Of a DNA stretch of 64,000 bases, positions 1 through 8,350 are shown in pieces (within the stretch, counting starts at the first letter, position 1; every line of letters begins with the position of its first letter). Source of the DNA: Ruminiclostridium hungatei (lineage in GTDB: Bacteria > Bacillota > Clostridia > Acetivibrionales > DSM-1351); the NCBI RefSeq assembly GCF_002051585.1, contig NZ_MZGX01000030.1:1-64000 (forward strand), in the 5' to 3' direction. The notes beneath the pieces are model-generated. The model worked only from the letters and a program-made list of their open reading frames with translations. It made no database searches and was not told the origin of the DNA. The position numbers were made by a program, and so were the translations under genes.

Positions 1-2
1 AT

Positions 3-122
3 TTTCTGGTGGAAATGACGAGATGGATACACCCGTTCCCATACCGAACACGGCAGTTAAGCATCTCAGTGCTGATAATACTTGGCTGGACACGGCCCGG
101 GAAAGTAAGTCTCTGCCAGATT
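3..122 (+). rRNA. 5S ribosomal RNA
   Basis: The sequence has the conserved 5S core (CCCGTTCCCATACCGAACAC, then GTTAAGC) at its expected place. Its ends are complementary (TCTGGTGG near position 5 and CTGCCAGA at 113-120) and close helix I. The length of about 120 nt is normal. A strong intrinsic terminator follows directly, so this is the last gene of an rRNA operon whose 16S and 23S genes lie before the window. The exact ends are uncertain by a few bases. Confidence 0.95.
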
Positions 123-128
123 TATATC

Positions 129-165
129 AAGACCTCAAGTTCAAAACTTGAGGTCTTGTTTGTTT
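129..165 (+). terminator. intrinsic terminator of the rRNA operon
   Basis: A perfect 13-bp stem (129-141 with 145-157) closes a 3-nt loop and is followed by a T-rich stretch (TTGTTTGTTTT). It lies a few bases after the 5S gene and ends the rRNA transcript. Confidence 0.9.
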
Positions 166-318
166 TGAGGCGATATATTTTGTTAATCACTTTATTTATC
201 CTTGAGGCTTTTGGTCTTATGTGTTAATAGCGCGAAGACTTGTTTTATTTTTGGATATGTTGGGCATATTTGCTTATGAGGCATTTCGGTGATTCATGTG
301 GGGTTTAAACTTTGTTTT

Positions 319-378
319 TGCATAGGAAAAGCCTGAAAGAGATATATATAATAAACACTTTCGTCCTTTTCCTATGCA
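319..378. repeat. 13-bp inverted repeat with 34-nt spacer
   Basis: The arms TGCATAGGAAAAG (319-331) and CTTTTCCTATGCA (366-378) are perfectly complementary. The repeat lies just past the stop codon of the minus-strand oxidoreductase gene. Neither strand shows a U-run after the second arm, so it is not a standard terminator. It could slow transcription or mark an old insertion. The rest of 170-399 shows nothing recognisable. Confidence 0.5.
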
Positions 379-399
379 CCTTTATATTTCAAGGTCGTA

Positions 400-792
400 T
401 TAGAATTTAACGGTTTTTGTCTCTCCTCCAAAGGATGCAAATACGGCCTCGGCATCTTTCATATAATAGAGCTGTGTATTTCCGTCTCCGGCTTTATACA
501 TTCCCTGCAGACTGGGATAGGCATCCAGCATGGACTGTTGTGCCTCAATACGGTTATCCTCCACAAGAACAGCCGAAAGACGAATCCATGTCTTCCCGTC
601 AAAGGCGCTTATCTCTGTCTTTGGATTCAATGAAATCTGTTTTGCTACATTCTTAACTTTACCTGTCTGAATGTAAAGCTTGCCCTCAAAAATATTTACT
701 GTGCCGAAGGGGCGTACTCTTGGCTGATCTCCCTCAACAGTGGCAATATAGTAGGTGTTGCATTTTTTTAAAAATTCGTAAGTTTCCTGCAT
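400..792 (-). CDS. pyridoxamine 5'-phosphate oxidase-family flavin protein
   Basis: A 130-residue protein of the split-barrel FMN-binding fold (PNPOx-like, COG5015 type). The N-terminal half has the family pattern: a helix (MQETYEFLKKC), strand YYIATVEGDQPRVRPFG, and KLYIQTGKVKNVAKQI where the flavin phosphate is usually held. Relatives bind FMN, F420 or heme and act as small cytoplasmic reductases or oxidases; the substrate cannot be read from sequence. The length is typical. It is divergent from the HxlR regulator at 921 across a 128-bp spacer carrying a dyad, and HxlR proteins often control the neighbouring redox gene. A GGGGAA sequence precedes the ATG. Confidence 0.85.
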   Translation of the reverse strand: MQETYEFLKKCNTYYIATVEGDQPRVRPFGTVNIFEGKLYIQTGKVKNVAKQISLNPKTEISAFDGKTWIRLSAVLVEDNRIEAQQSMLDAYPSLQGMYKAGDGNTQLYYMKDAEAVFASFGGETKTVKF

Positions 793-891
793 GTTTTATT
801 CCCCTTTAATATAATTTGACGTTCAAAAACCTCAATGATACAATTATATAGCTTACATTATTATTTTCAAGTACAATTTTTTATTATAGTA

Positions 892-909
892 AGTATCTTT
901 TGAGATACT
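892..909. promoter_or_regulatory. candidate HxlR operator (dyad)
   Basis: AGTATCTTTTGAGATACT is a perfect 7-bp inverted repeat with a 4-nt centre, placed between the divergent oxidoreductase and hxlR-type genes, 11 bp before the regulator start. HxlR-family winged-helix dimers bind short dyads of this size. Function is inferred from position and symmetry. Confidence 0.5.
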
Positions 910-920
910 AATGGAGGAAT

Positions 921-1253
921 ATGAAAAAAGACTTATTTGGGATATGTCCCTATACAACTGCTCAGAAAATATTGTCCGGTAAATGGACCTTGCTTATTCT
1001 ATATCTTCTGAGCTGCCAGACAATGCGATTTAATGAGCTTCAGAGGGCTCTGGCCCATATGACGCAGGCCACCCTGGCAAAGCAGCTTCATTTAATGGAG
1101 GATAACGGGCTGATTATCCGAAAGGCGTACAATCAAATACCGCCGAAGGTGGAATACTCCCTGAGTGAGCTGGGGCTAAAATTTCTTCCGGTATTAACCG
1201 CTTTGGAGTCCTGGGGGAACGATTATATTGAGTATCTTAAGGCTAGAGAATAA
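921..1253 (+). CDS. HxlR-family transcriptional regulator
   Basis: A 110-residue winged-helix DNA-binding protein of the HxlR (DUF24) family. Diagnostic stretches are CPYTTAQKILSGKWTLLIL near the start, MRFNELQRAL..MTQATLAKQL for the recognition helices, and KVEYSLSELG for the wing. It has the small-regulator length with no ligand domain; family members sense redox or electrophile stress, often through a cysteine, and Cys10 occupies the common N-terminal position. The start is an ATG preceded by TGGAGGAAT. The dyad at 892-909 suggests control of itself and the divergent flavin gene. Confidence 0.9.
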   Translation: MKKDLFGICPYTTAQKILSGKWTLLILYLLSCQTMRFNELQRALAHMTQATLAKQLHLMEDNGLIIRKAYNQIPPKVEYSLSELGLKFLPVLTALESWGNDYIEYLKARE

Positions 1254-1262
1254 GCAGTTATT

Positions 1263-1379
1263 GTGAAAAAAGCTTTTGCCAATTGTATCTCCCTGACCGG
1301 CAAACAAATATCTACCTGCCATAGTACAAAAAACCAGACTGAGTAATGAAGGTTGAAACCCTGGGTTTTAACCTTCATT
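1263..1379 (+). promoter_or_regulatory. possible leader with hairpin ahead of the ribosomal protection gene
   Basis: Arms at 1345-1361 and 1363-1379 pair over 17 bp with a single G-T wobble, giving a very stable hairpin in the 218-nt gap before the Tet(M)-like gene. No U-run follows, so it is a poor terminator for the upstream regulator. A 27-codon GTG frame (1263-1346) ends exactly at the base of the hairpin, as in leader-peptide attenuators, but it has no clear ribosome binding site. Ribosomal protection genes such as tet(M) are known to be attenuation controlled; the parallel here is inference. Confidence 0.35.
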
Positions 1380-1471
1380 GACTTTATGTAGCTTTTACTA
1401 GTATCATATTGGTAAGAAGTTAATGCAGCATACAGACATACTAAAATATAAAAACGGAAGATTTGATATAG

Positions 1472-4123
1472 ATGACAAATAAACTGGTGGTTGGAATACT
1501 GGCGCACGTGGATGCAGGCAAGACAACTTTATCTGAAGGAATGCTTTACCTGAACGGAAAAATCGGAAAACTTGGACGGGTGGATAACAAGGATGCCTAT
1601 CTGGACACCTATGAACTGGAGAGGGCAAGAGGAATTACCATTTTCTCAAAGCAGGCGGTGTTTGGAATGGGAGACATGCAAATAACACTGTTGGATACTC
1701 CTGGCCATGTGGACTTTTCTGCCGAGATGGAGAGAACGCTTCAGGTGCTTGATTATGCCATTTTGGTGGTAAGCGGCGCCGATGGGGTTCAGGGTCATAC
1801 CAAGACCCTGTGGCGGCTTCTGGACATGTACCGGATTCCTGTTTTTATCTTTGTAAATAAGATGGATCAGGCAGGTACAGACCGTAAAAAACTGATAAAA
1901 GAACTGAAAAGTCAGCTTGATGAAGGTTGTATTGATTTCGGACAGGACCAGTCCGAGGTGTTTTATGATCAACTGGCCATGTGCAATGAGGCCATAATGG
2001 AGGACTATATTACAGCGGAAAGCGTTGGGCTTGGTAAAATAAGGCAGGCGGTCCGGGACAGGCAGGTATTTCCGAGCTTCTTTGGTGCGGCACTGAAACT
2101 GGAGGGTATTGAGTCTTTTATGCAGGGAATCATGAGATATGCCGTTATTCCAGCGTATCCGGAAGAATTTGGAGCGAAGGTATTTAAAATTTCCCGTGAT
2201 GAACAGGGCAACAGGCTCACACATATGAAACTTACCGGCGGCAGGCTTAAGGTAAGGGATGTTGTAAAAAACAAGGGCTGGGAAGAAAAGGTTAATCAGA
2301 TACGTATTTATTCAGGCCAAAAGTTCCAGCCGGTAACAGAAATTGAGGCCGGATCGGTATTTGCGGTGGCAGGACTTACTCAAACCAGACCGGGAGAGGG
2401 CCTGGGAGCAGAGGAAGAGTCCGATGCACCTGTATTGGAGCCAGTGCTGTCCTATCGGATTATGCTTCCGGAGGGTTGTGACCCAAGAATGTTTATTCCA
2501 AAACTTCGCCAGATCGAAGAAGAGGAGCCCGAGCTCCACATAGTCTGGGATGAAGAACTCCAGGAAATCCAGATGCAGATAATGGGAGAAGTTCAGTTGG
2601 AAATCATGCAGAGCCTCATACAAAGCAGGTTTGGGATTTCAGTATCCTTTGACTCGGGAAGAATAGTCTATAAGGAGACCATTGCAAATGTAGTGGAGGG
2701 GGTGGGACATTTTGAACCACTCAGGCATTATGCCGAGGTACACTTGCTGCTGGAACCGGGTGAACCCGGCAGTGGTCTTGAGTTTAGAACTGACTGCAGT
2801 GAGGATGTCCTGGGGAAAAGCTGGCAGAGGCTTGTTTTGACCCATCTTATGGAGAAATCTCACAAAGGGATTCTGACGGGTGCTGACATTACAGACATGA
2901 AAATAACCCTTGTTTCAGGCAAGGCACACAACAAGCATACAGAGGGCGGAGATTTCAGAGAGGCCACGTACCGGGCGGTTCGTCAGGGCTTAATGGAAGC
3001 ACAGCCGGTACTGCTGGAACCGTTTTATTCCTTTCAACTGGAACTTCCTGAAAAAATGGTGGGAAGAGCCATGACCGACATTGAGAAAATGCACGGCTCC
3101 TGTGAAATCTCAAGTACAAACGGGGAACAGGCCATACTTACGGGAAGTGCACCGGTCATTGCCATGAAAAATTATCAGAAGGAAGTGGTTGCGTATACCA
3201 GGGGTATGGGTAGACTGTTTTGCACCCTGAAGGGATATGAGCCGTGTCATAACACCGAAGAAGTTATAGCCGAAATTGGATATAATCCTGACAATGATTA
3301 TGGGAACCCCACAGGATCGGTTTTCTGCGCCCAGGGCTCAGGTTTTATTGTGAGCTGGGATCAGGTGAAGAAGCACATGCATTTGGAGAGTTATCTTCAA
3401 ATAAAAGCGGGAACTGCTGATGAAACGGCTTCCAGACCGGTTTCCTTCAAGGGGGAAAGAAATATCAGCCCACAGGAGATAGACCTGATCCTAAACCGGA
3501 CTTTCTATGCAAACCAAGGGAGGAAGTCTTCCTGGAAAAAGCGCAGAACAGCCCGGGACAGCTATTATGAACCTTCAAACCGCAATATCAGGCGGGGAGA
3601 AACTGTGGTAAGGAAAGAATACCTGCTTGTGGACGGTTATAATGTGATTTTTGCATGGCCTGAGCTGAAGGCCCTTGCGGAGGAGAACATGGATGGTGCC
3701 AGAACCCGGCTGCTGGATATCCTGTGCAATTATCAAGGAATCCGAAAGTGCCGGATTATTGCGGTTTTTGATGCTTACCGTGTGCAGGGGCACCGGGAGG
3801 AAACGGCTGTATATAACAATATTCATGTGGTCTACACCAGGGAGGCCCAGACTGCAGACCAATACATTGAGAAGTTTGCTTATGACAATCAGATGAAATA
3901 CAACATAACGGTGGCCACCTCCGACGGACTCCAGCAGATTATTATCCGGGGGGCAGGCTCTTCTCTTCTGTCTGCTCGAGAATTAAAACTGGAGATTGAT
4001 GGTGCCAATCAGAGGATAAAGCAGGAAATCAGTGAAAATCAGGCAAAAGACAGAAATTATCTTATGGATGCCCTGTCAACGGAAATAAAAGGACACATGG
4101 AGAAATTGACAAAGGGTGAGTAA
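1472..4123 (+). CDS. Tet(M)-like ribosomal protection GTPase fused to a NYN nuclease domain
   Basis: An 883-residue translation-factor GTPase. The G domain shows AHVDAGKTTLSE (about 11-22), RGITI, DTPGHVDF and NKMD, followed by EF-G-like domains to about residue 660. This is the Tet(M)/Tet(O) family, which uses GTP to dislodge drugs or stalled states from the ribosome. A basic linker leads to a second domain (about 713-875) beginning EYLLVDGYNVIF with later aspartates (VFDAYRVQG, ATSDGLQQ), typical of the NYN/YacP nuclease fold. YacP (Rae1) of Bacillus is a ribosome A-site mRNA endonuclease. Stand-alone Tet proteins are about 640 residues, so the tail is a true extra domain. True tetracycline resistance is unproven. 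Confidence 0.88.
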   Translation: MTNKLVVGILAHVDAGKTTLSEGMLYLNGKIGKLGRVDNKDAYLDTYELERARGITIFSKQAVFGMGDMQITLLDTPGHVDFSAEMERTLQVLDYAILVVSGADGVQGHTKTLWRLLDMYRIPVFIFVNKMDQAGTDRKKLIKELKSQLDEGCIDFGQDQSEVFYDQLAMCNEAIMEDYITAESVGLGKIRQAVRDRQVFPSFFGAALKLEGIESFMQGIMRYAVIPAYPEEFGAKVFKISRDEQGNRLTHMKLTGGRLKVRDVVKNKGWEEKVNQIRIYSGQKFQPVTEIEAGSVFAVAGLTQTRPGEGLGAEEESDAPVLEPVLSYRIMLPEGCDPRMFIPKLRQIEEEEPELHIVWDEELQEIQMQIMGEVQLEIMQSLIQSRFGISVSFDSGRIVYKETIANVVEGVGHFEPLRHYAEVHLLLEPGEPGSGLEFRTDCSEDVLGKSWQRLVLTHLMEKSHKGILTGADITDMKITLVSGKAHNKHTEGGDFREATYRAVRQGLMEAQPVLLEPFYSFQLELPEKMVGRAMTDIEKMHGSCEISSTNGEQAILTGSAPVIAMKNYQKEVVAYTRGMGRLFCTLKGYEPCHNTEEVIAEIGYNPDNDYGNPTGSVFCAQGSGFIVSWDQVKKHMHLESYLQIKAGTADETASRPVSFKGERNISPQEIDLILNRTFYANQGRKSSWKKRRTARDSYYEPSNRNIRRGETVVRKEYLLVDGYNVIFAWPELKALAEENMDGARTRLLDILCNYQGIRKCRIIAVFDAYRVQGHREETAVYNNIHVVYTREAQTADQYIEKFAYDNQMKYNITVATSDGLQQIIIRGAGSSLLSARELKLEIDGANQRIKQEISENQAKDRNYLMDALSTEIKGHMEKLTKGE

Positions 4124-4146
4124 GGGAAAATATATTAATTTTCCCT
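4123..4146 (+). terminator. weak hairpin after the GTPase-NYN gene
   Basis: AGGGAAAAT (4123-4131) pairs with ATTTTCCCT (4138-4146) around a 6-nt loop, starting in the stop codon. Only a short pyrimidine-rich stretch follows, so termination would be inefficient. It lies between the GTPase gene and the convergent chemoreceptor gene. Confidence 0.4.
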
Positions 4147-4240
4147 CCTACCTGTTCTGCTAAAATTATTTGCTGGAAAAAAGTCCGTTGGGGACTTTGG
4201 CCTCAAAGCCCATTGACCTTTTAGGGCCTGTACCGGCAGC

Positions 4241-5959
4241 TCAAAGAGTAAAAGCAGCTACCGAACGTATTATTGTTTCTGAGCTTTCGGTTACATTTTG
4301 GGATAAATTAATGGTTGTATTGGATAAATGAGATATATTCATTGTTTTTTCCGCTATGTAATTCAACTCAGATACTCCCTGGTTTGTTGCCCTTGATATT
4401 TCCATAACAGCCTGTACCATATTCTGGATTGAAGCCAGTAGCTGCTGGCTTGTGGCACTCAGCTCATTGGAAATATCGTTATAAAATTTTGCATCATTGC
4501 TATATTGCTCGCTGGTGTCTATTAATATGGAGTAATCCTTATAGACCTTGTCACTCACAAAATTCAACATTACGGTGGAGTTTTCCACCAAGCCGTTTAC
4601 AGAAGAGGTAATTTCATTTGACAGCTCCTGCATTTTTGCAACGGTATTTTTTGATTCAACAGAAAGCTTTTTAATTTCATCCGCAACAACAGCGAACCCT
4701 TTGCCGTGCTCCCCTGCCCTTGCGGCCTCTATGGAGGCATTCAGAGCCAGCAGATTTGTCTGCTCCGTAATTGCTAAAATTGAACTGTACATTTCATGCA
4801 GATTTTTTACCTTTTGGACACTGTTTATGGCAAGCTGCATTTTTTCCTTTGCTTCCGCAAAGGCCTGCTGTGTGTCATTTAGGGACTGTACTGCCTGACT
4901 CTTGGTATGCGCGGCTCTTTTACTGATATCGGAGGAATTGCTTGCTCCTTCATAAGCCTTGGATGCCACAAATTCAACTGCTTTTTCTATTTCGCCTGCG
5001 GTTGAGGTTATGTCCTGGATGGATGAAGCGGTTCCCTCCATCTCGGAAGTCAACTGCCGGGTGATATCGGAAATTTCGGATATTTGTGAGTTAAGGTTCA
5101 GCATGCTTTCATTTGCCTGTATTACGTTCTCCTGAGACTTTTTGGATTCCATTATCACAGACCTGACAATAGCTATAAGGGAGGACTGCATAAAGCTCAG
5201 AGAACGGGCTATTTCTCCGACTTCATCCATATTCTTTTCATATGTATCGGGTACGACGGCTGTTAAGTCGCCGGAACCTATCTTTTTAAGGTGCCCGGAA
5301 ACAATGCCCATGGGTTTTGATATGTTTCTTGCAATAAAATATATAAAGGCAACGGCCAGTACGGTTGCCGCAAAAAAGGCCACAATAAGGGCAACAACAG
5401 CTTTATCCAAATCCTCCGTATTTTTATTGTATATGCCTTCGGATAGTTCTATCATATGCGTTGCCATATCACGGTATTGCTGCTGGTAATTTTCTATAGT
5501 CTTTATATTTTCATTCAGGTAGGCTTTGGCCTCCTCCTGCTTACCCGCCATTCCCAGCTCCACTATTTTATTATATATTTCATCATATTCCGATATATTG
5601 GTAGAGGCGGATGAAATGGCTTCTACACCAAAAAGATTGGCATTGATTGCTTTTAAGTTATTAATATCGTCATTTATTTGCTGATTTAAGGCCTTGATAT
5701 CCTCCAGCTTTTGCTGCTGGAGCTTCGCGTTATCCTTGCTTAGAATAATATAAAGTATATTTGCCTCATTTGCGCGTGCGCTTGCTCTTATGTCATTTAT
5801 GTACTGGGTTCCTTTAAGATAATCGTTGTATAAGCTGTCTATATCCTTGTTGGCCTTATTGAGATGAAAATATGATACTATACCCTCAGCTAGCAGTAAT
5901 GCCAAAACAAGTATTGATAATAAAGATATTTTTTGAAATACTTTCAGTTTTTTAAACAT
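4241..5959 (-). CDS. methyl-accepting chemotaxis protein
   Basis: A 572-residue transmembrane chemoreceptor. A first membrane helix (about 13-29) leads to an extracellular four-helix-bundle ligand domain (about 30-185), a second membrane helix (about 188-210), a HAMP linker ([23 protein letters not shown]), and a long coiled-coil signalling domain. The hairpin tip that binds CheA and CheW is plain around residue 395-430 ([20 protein letters not shown], then [13 protein letters not shown]). Length and order are standard. The ligand is unknown. The gene stands alone on the minus strand with no che genes nearby, as for most clostridial receptors. An ATCACCTG stretch upstream of the start gives an AGGTGAT ribosome binding site. 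Confidence 0.95.
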   Translation of the reverse strand: MFKKLKVFQKISLLSILVLALLLAEGIVSYFHLNKANKDIDSLYNDYLKGTQYINDIRASARANEANILYIILSKDNAKLQQQKLEDIKALNQQINDDINNLKAINANLFGVEAISSASTNISEYDEIYNKIVELGMAGKQEEAKAYLNENIKTIENYQQQYRDMATHMIELSEGIYNKNTEDLDKAVVALIVAFFAATVLAVAFIYFIARNISKPMGIVSGHLKKIGSGDLTAVVPDTYEKNMDEVGEIARSLSFMQSSLIAIVRSVIMESKKSQENVIQANESMLNLNSQISEISDITRQLTSEMEGTASSIQDITSTAGEIEKAVEFVASKAYEGASNSSDISKRAAHTKSQAVQSLNDTQQAFAEAKEKMQLAINSVQKVKNLHEMYSSILAITEQTNLLALNASIEAARAGEHGKGFAVVADEIKKLSVESKNTVAKMQELSNEITSSVNGLVENSTVMLNFVSDKVYKDYSILIDTSEQYSNDAKFYNDISNELSATSQQLLASIQNMVQAVMEISRATNQGVSELNYIAEKTMNISHLSNTTINLSQNVTESSETIIRSVAAFTL

Positions 5960-7018
5960 AACATCACCTGTCCCTTTGTAATTGATATATTGATTACTTT
6001 GTATATTTTACTGTATGTGAATATTTTGACACTCAATTTAATTTTATTACTTAACATAAATATTTTCAATCAATTTGGGGGCTTTTTAAAAATACTTTTT
6101 ATAAAATAAATTATGAAAAGATTAAAAAAAACGCACCAGTAAAAAAGTTCCGGTTCCGGCACCTATCAGCCCGTATAATATTTACCGGCTCAAAAAGATT
6201 TGCCAAAAGGCGTGTAAATCAATTCTGAGCGCTTATAAAAGCTGAATATCCAGTGCTGATTTACCGGTATTTCAGTACTGCTGTAAATATATGTTGATAA
6301 ATGTAAAATATTAACGTATAATAATATAAATGGTAATTATGGATTTGTTTTGGTAATACAATGTTGTGAGGTGTATTTTTATGTAATCAAAATACTATTT
6401 ACAGATATAATACATTAACTACCTGACATGGATTTGTATGAATTGATAATGCTTGTACATTCGCAGATAAACCTGGTATGGAAATTTATTGGGTACTTGG
6501 CTGATTTGAAGAAGAACTTTGGACTACTTGTATGACTTAATGAATGATGAAAGGCGTTATTTACAATTTAATTTTTGGCAGCTCCATCATAAGCCATTTC
6601 AGTCTTAAGTTTTTCAAGGATTAACTTGGGAATAGGGACAAAATCAACATGAGCAGATATTATAAATCGCAGTTGCTGCACTTTTATTAATGCGCGCAAT
6701 TTATGCGGCAGATTGCCGTATTGCAATTTGTACGCTGTAATCGGCATGCTGCAATGTCCTTGAGCCTCCGGAAAAATCCTCAAATCAGAATAGAACAAAA
6801 TGAATAATATTATGTACTCTTTTATTTTCATAGTTAACAATTGAATATAGCGGTTATGATTAGTTTCACTGTCCTTTTTAAATATATTTTAATTATGCAT
6901 TATATCAATGCATACAAGCCAAAGTTTTACGCAGTCACGTACCTCAGGGTTGTCCGTAAACATGGTTTTGCTTCAGTTGGTTACAGCTTGAACTGAAAGA
7001 AAGGGATGGAGCAGGTAT
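5960..7018. other. 1.06-kb A+T-rich spacer without a confident gene
   Basis: This gap separates the divergent chemoreceptor and glycosyltransferase genes. The only sizeable frame is a minus-strand 90-codon stretch (6568-6840) whose C-terminal half (HVDFVPIPKLILEKLKTEM) reads like real protein but which lacks a recognisable domain and a clear ribosome binding site; it may be a gene remnant. I saw no tRNA, riboswitch or strong hairpin. AAAGGGATGGAG just before 7019 is the ribosome binding site of the next gene. Confidence 0.5.
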
Positions 7019-8218
7019 ATGAAAAGGTTTAGTTTTGTTATCCCGACTTATCAAGGGAAGAAGCTTGTAAAAAATACACTGGAAGCCTTAAATTATCAAG
7101 AAGGCTATTACAGTAAGGATTACGAGGTTATTTTAGTGGATGACGGCTCCACTGATGGCACAGGGGAACATATAAAAGGTGTCAACAGAAATTACCATAT
7201 GAAATACATATATATTGAGCGAAATGCCGAGTCCAGCAGGGCAAAGGCCAGAAACCAGGGGTGGAAGGCTGCTGAAGGCGAAATCATCATATTTATAGAC
7301 GGGGATATTCTTGTAAAAAAGGATTACCTTATGGAACTGGACAGGTGCTATGGTCTGGATAAAGACATACTCGTCATAGGAAACAGGATAATGCTTGGGG
7401 AGGATCTGTCTTATGAGAGTGTACTGAACAGGACAGCCATGGAGGGACGGATTTTTTCCATGGACAGACGTTCCCAGCTTGAGTCCAGATATTATAAATA
7501 TTACAGGTTCTCCTACAATATAAATTACCAGCTCTATCCATGGCTGGATGTGTTCAGTTGCAATATGGCAGTCCCCAGATCATGGCTGGAGAGAACGGGA
7601 GGCTTTGATGAAAGCTTTAAAGGCTGGGGTCTGGAGGATGTGGAAGTGGGCTATAACATGTACAAAAAAGGAATAAAAATAGTCCTCAACAGCAAGCTGG
7701 AAGTCTTCCATCAGAATCACCCCGGAAGTGACAGCCTGAAACTCAGCAAAAAGAAATATGGAGATATTGATAAAAATATAGGCCATTTCTTAAAAAAGCA
7801 TCCTGAAGCTTTTACTGCTTCGGAAAATTTAATATACAAAGTACTGAAGGGCTTGGCGGAAATAGATTTGACTCCACGAAAAAAGCTCTTTTCAAAGAGG
7901 GTTACACTGGACTTTATGGACAAAAGCACACTTGCGGACTTAAAGAGGACAGTTATGGAGTATTCGGCCCAAAAGGACATAAGGCTCAAAATCATCGATC
8001 ATCTGGAAGAAACCGATCTGGACATATGGGTTCAACTGCTTGGCAAGAGAGAATCCACACCACAATATGTACCGGTTTCAAAAAGAAAAGAGTTCCGGCG
8101 CTTGCTGGGTTTTACCCGACGGCTGATATATTGGTGCTTTGTAGCCAAAAGGCTTTTATTAAAAAGCCTTTCAAGGGGTCAGACCTATTTGGCTTCACAT
8201 GAGTGGGTTACTGATTAA
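7019..8218 (+). CDS. family 2 glycosyltransferase with galactosyltransferase-type C-terminal domain
   Basis: A 399-residue GT-A enzyme that moves a sugar from a nucleotide donor. The N-terminal Rossmann half shows FVIPTYQGKKLV, then EVILVDDGSTDGT, AKARNQGWKAA and the metal-binding FIDGDI. The acceptor half shows GGFDESFKGWGLEDVEVGY, the signature of the Glyco_transf_7C domain. A basic C-terminal tail of about 130 residues is not recognised. No signal or membrane segment is seen, so it is cytoplasmic. It points toward the NRPS/PKS cluster but is separated by a hairpin and 132 bp. It could decorate that product or a surface polymer; context does not decide. Confidence 0.88.
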   Translation: MKRFSFVIPTYQGKKLVKNTLEALNYQEGYYSKDYEVILVDDGSTDGTGEHIKGVNRNYHMKYIYIERNAESSRAKARNQGWKAAEGEIIIFIDGDILVKKDYLMELDRCYGLDKDILVIGNRIMLGEDLSYESVLNRTAMEGRIFSMDRRSQLESRYYKYYRFSYNINYQLYPWLDVFSCNMAVPRSWLERTGGFDESFKGWGLEDVEVGYNMYKKGIKIVLNSKLEVFHQNHPGSDSLKLSKKKYGDIDKNIGHFLKKHPEAFTASENLIYKVLKGLAEIDLTPRKKLFSKRVTLDFMDKSTLADLKRTVMEYSAQKDIRLKIIDHLEETDLDIWVQLLGKRESTPQYVPVSKRKEFRRLLGFTRRLIYWCFVAKRLLLKSLSRGQTYLASHEWVTD

Positions 8219-8263
8219 ATTTGTAAAGAAACTATAAATCAAAGAGGATTAAAAGTTTATTTT

Positions 8264-8290
8264 ATGTCTTTAGTTTATAAATAAAGACAT
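8264..8290 (+). terminator. hairpin between glycosyltransferase and NRPS genes
   Basis: ATGTCTTTA (8264-8272) pairs perfectly with TAAAGACAT (8282-8290) around a 9-nt A+T loop, then TTGTATTATC. This is a modest terminator or leader hairpin in the 132-bp gap and suggests the NRPS operon has its own transcription start. Confidence 0.45.
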
Positions 8291-8350
8291 TTGTATTATC
8301 AATTTACATTTTTAATTGCTGCTTAATGAAAGGAGGGCTGACCGTATTCA

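Noticed and set aside
6568-6840. Minus-strand 90-codon frame in the chemoreceptor-glycosyltransferase gap
   Set aside because: No ribosome binding site, no recognisable domain, isolated in a very A+T-rich spacer; noted only within the spacer entry.
7019-8218. Glycosyltransferase as a certain member of the NRPS/PKS cluster
   Set aside because: A hairpin and 132 bp separate it from the synthetase operon, and nothing in the assembly line requires a sugar; membership left open.
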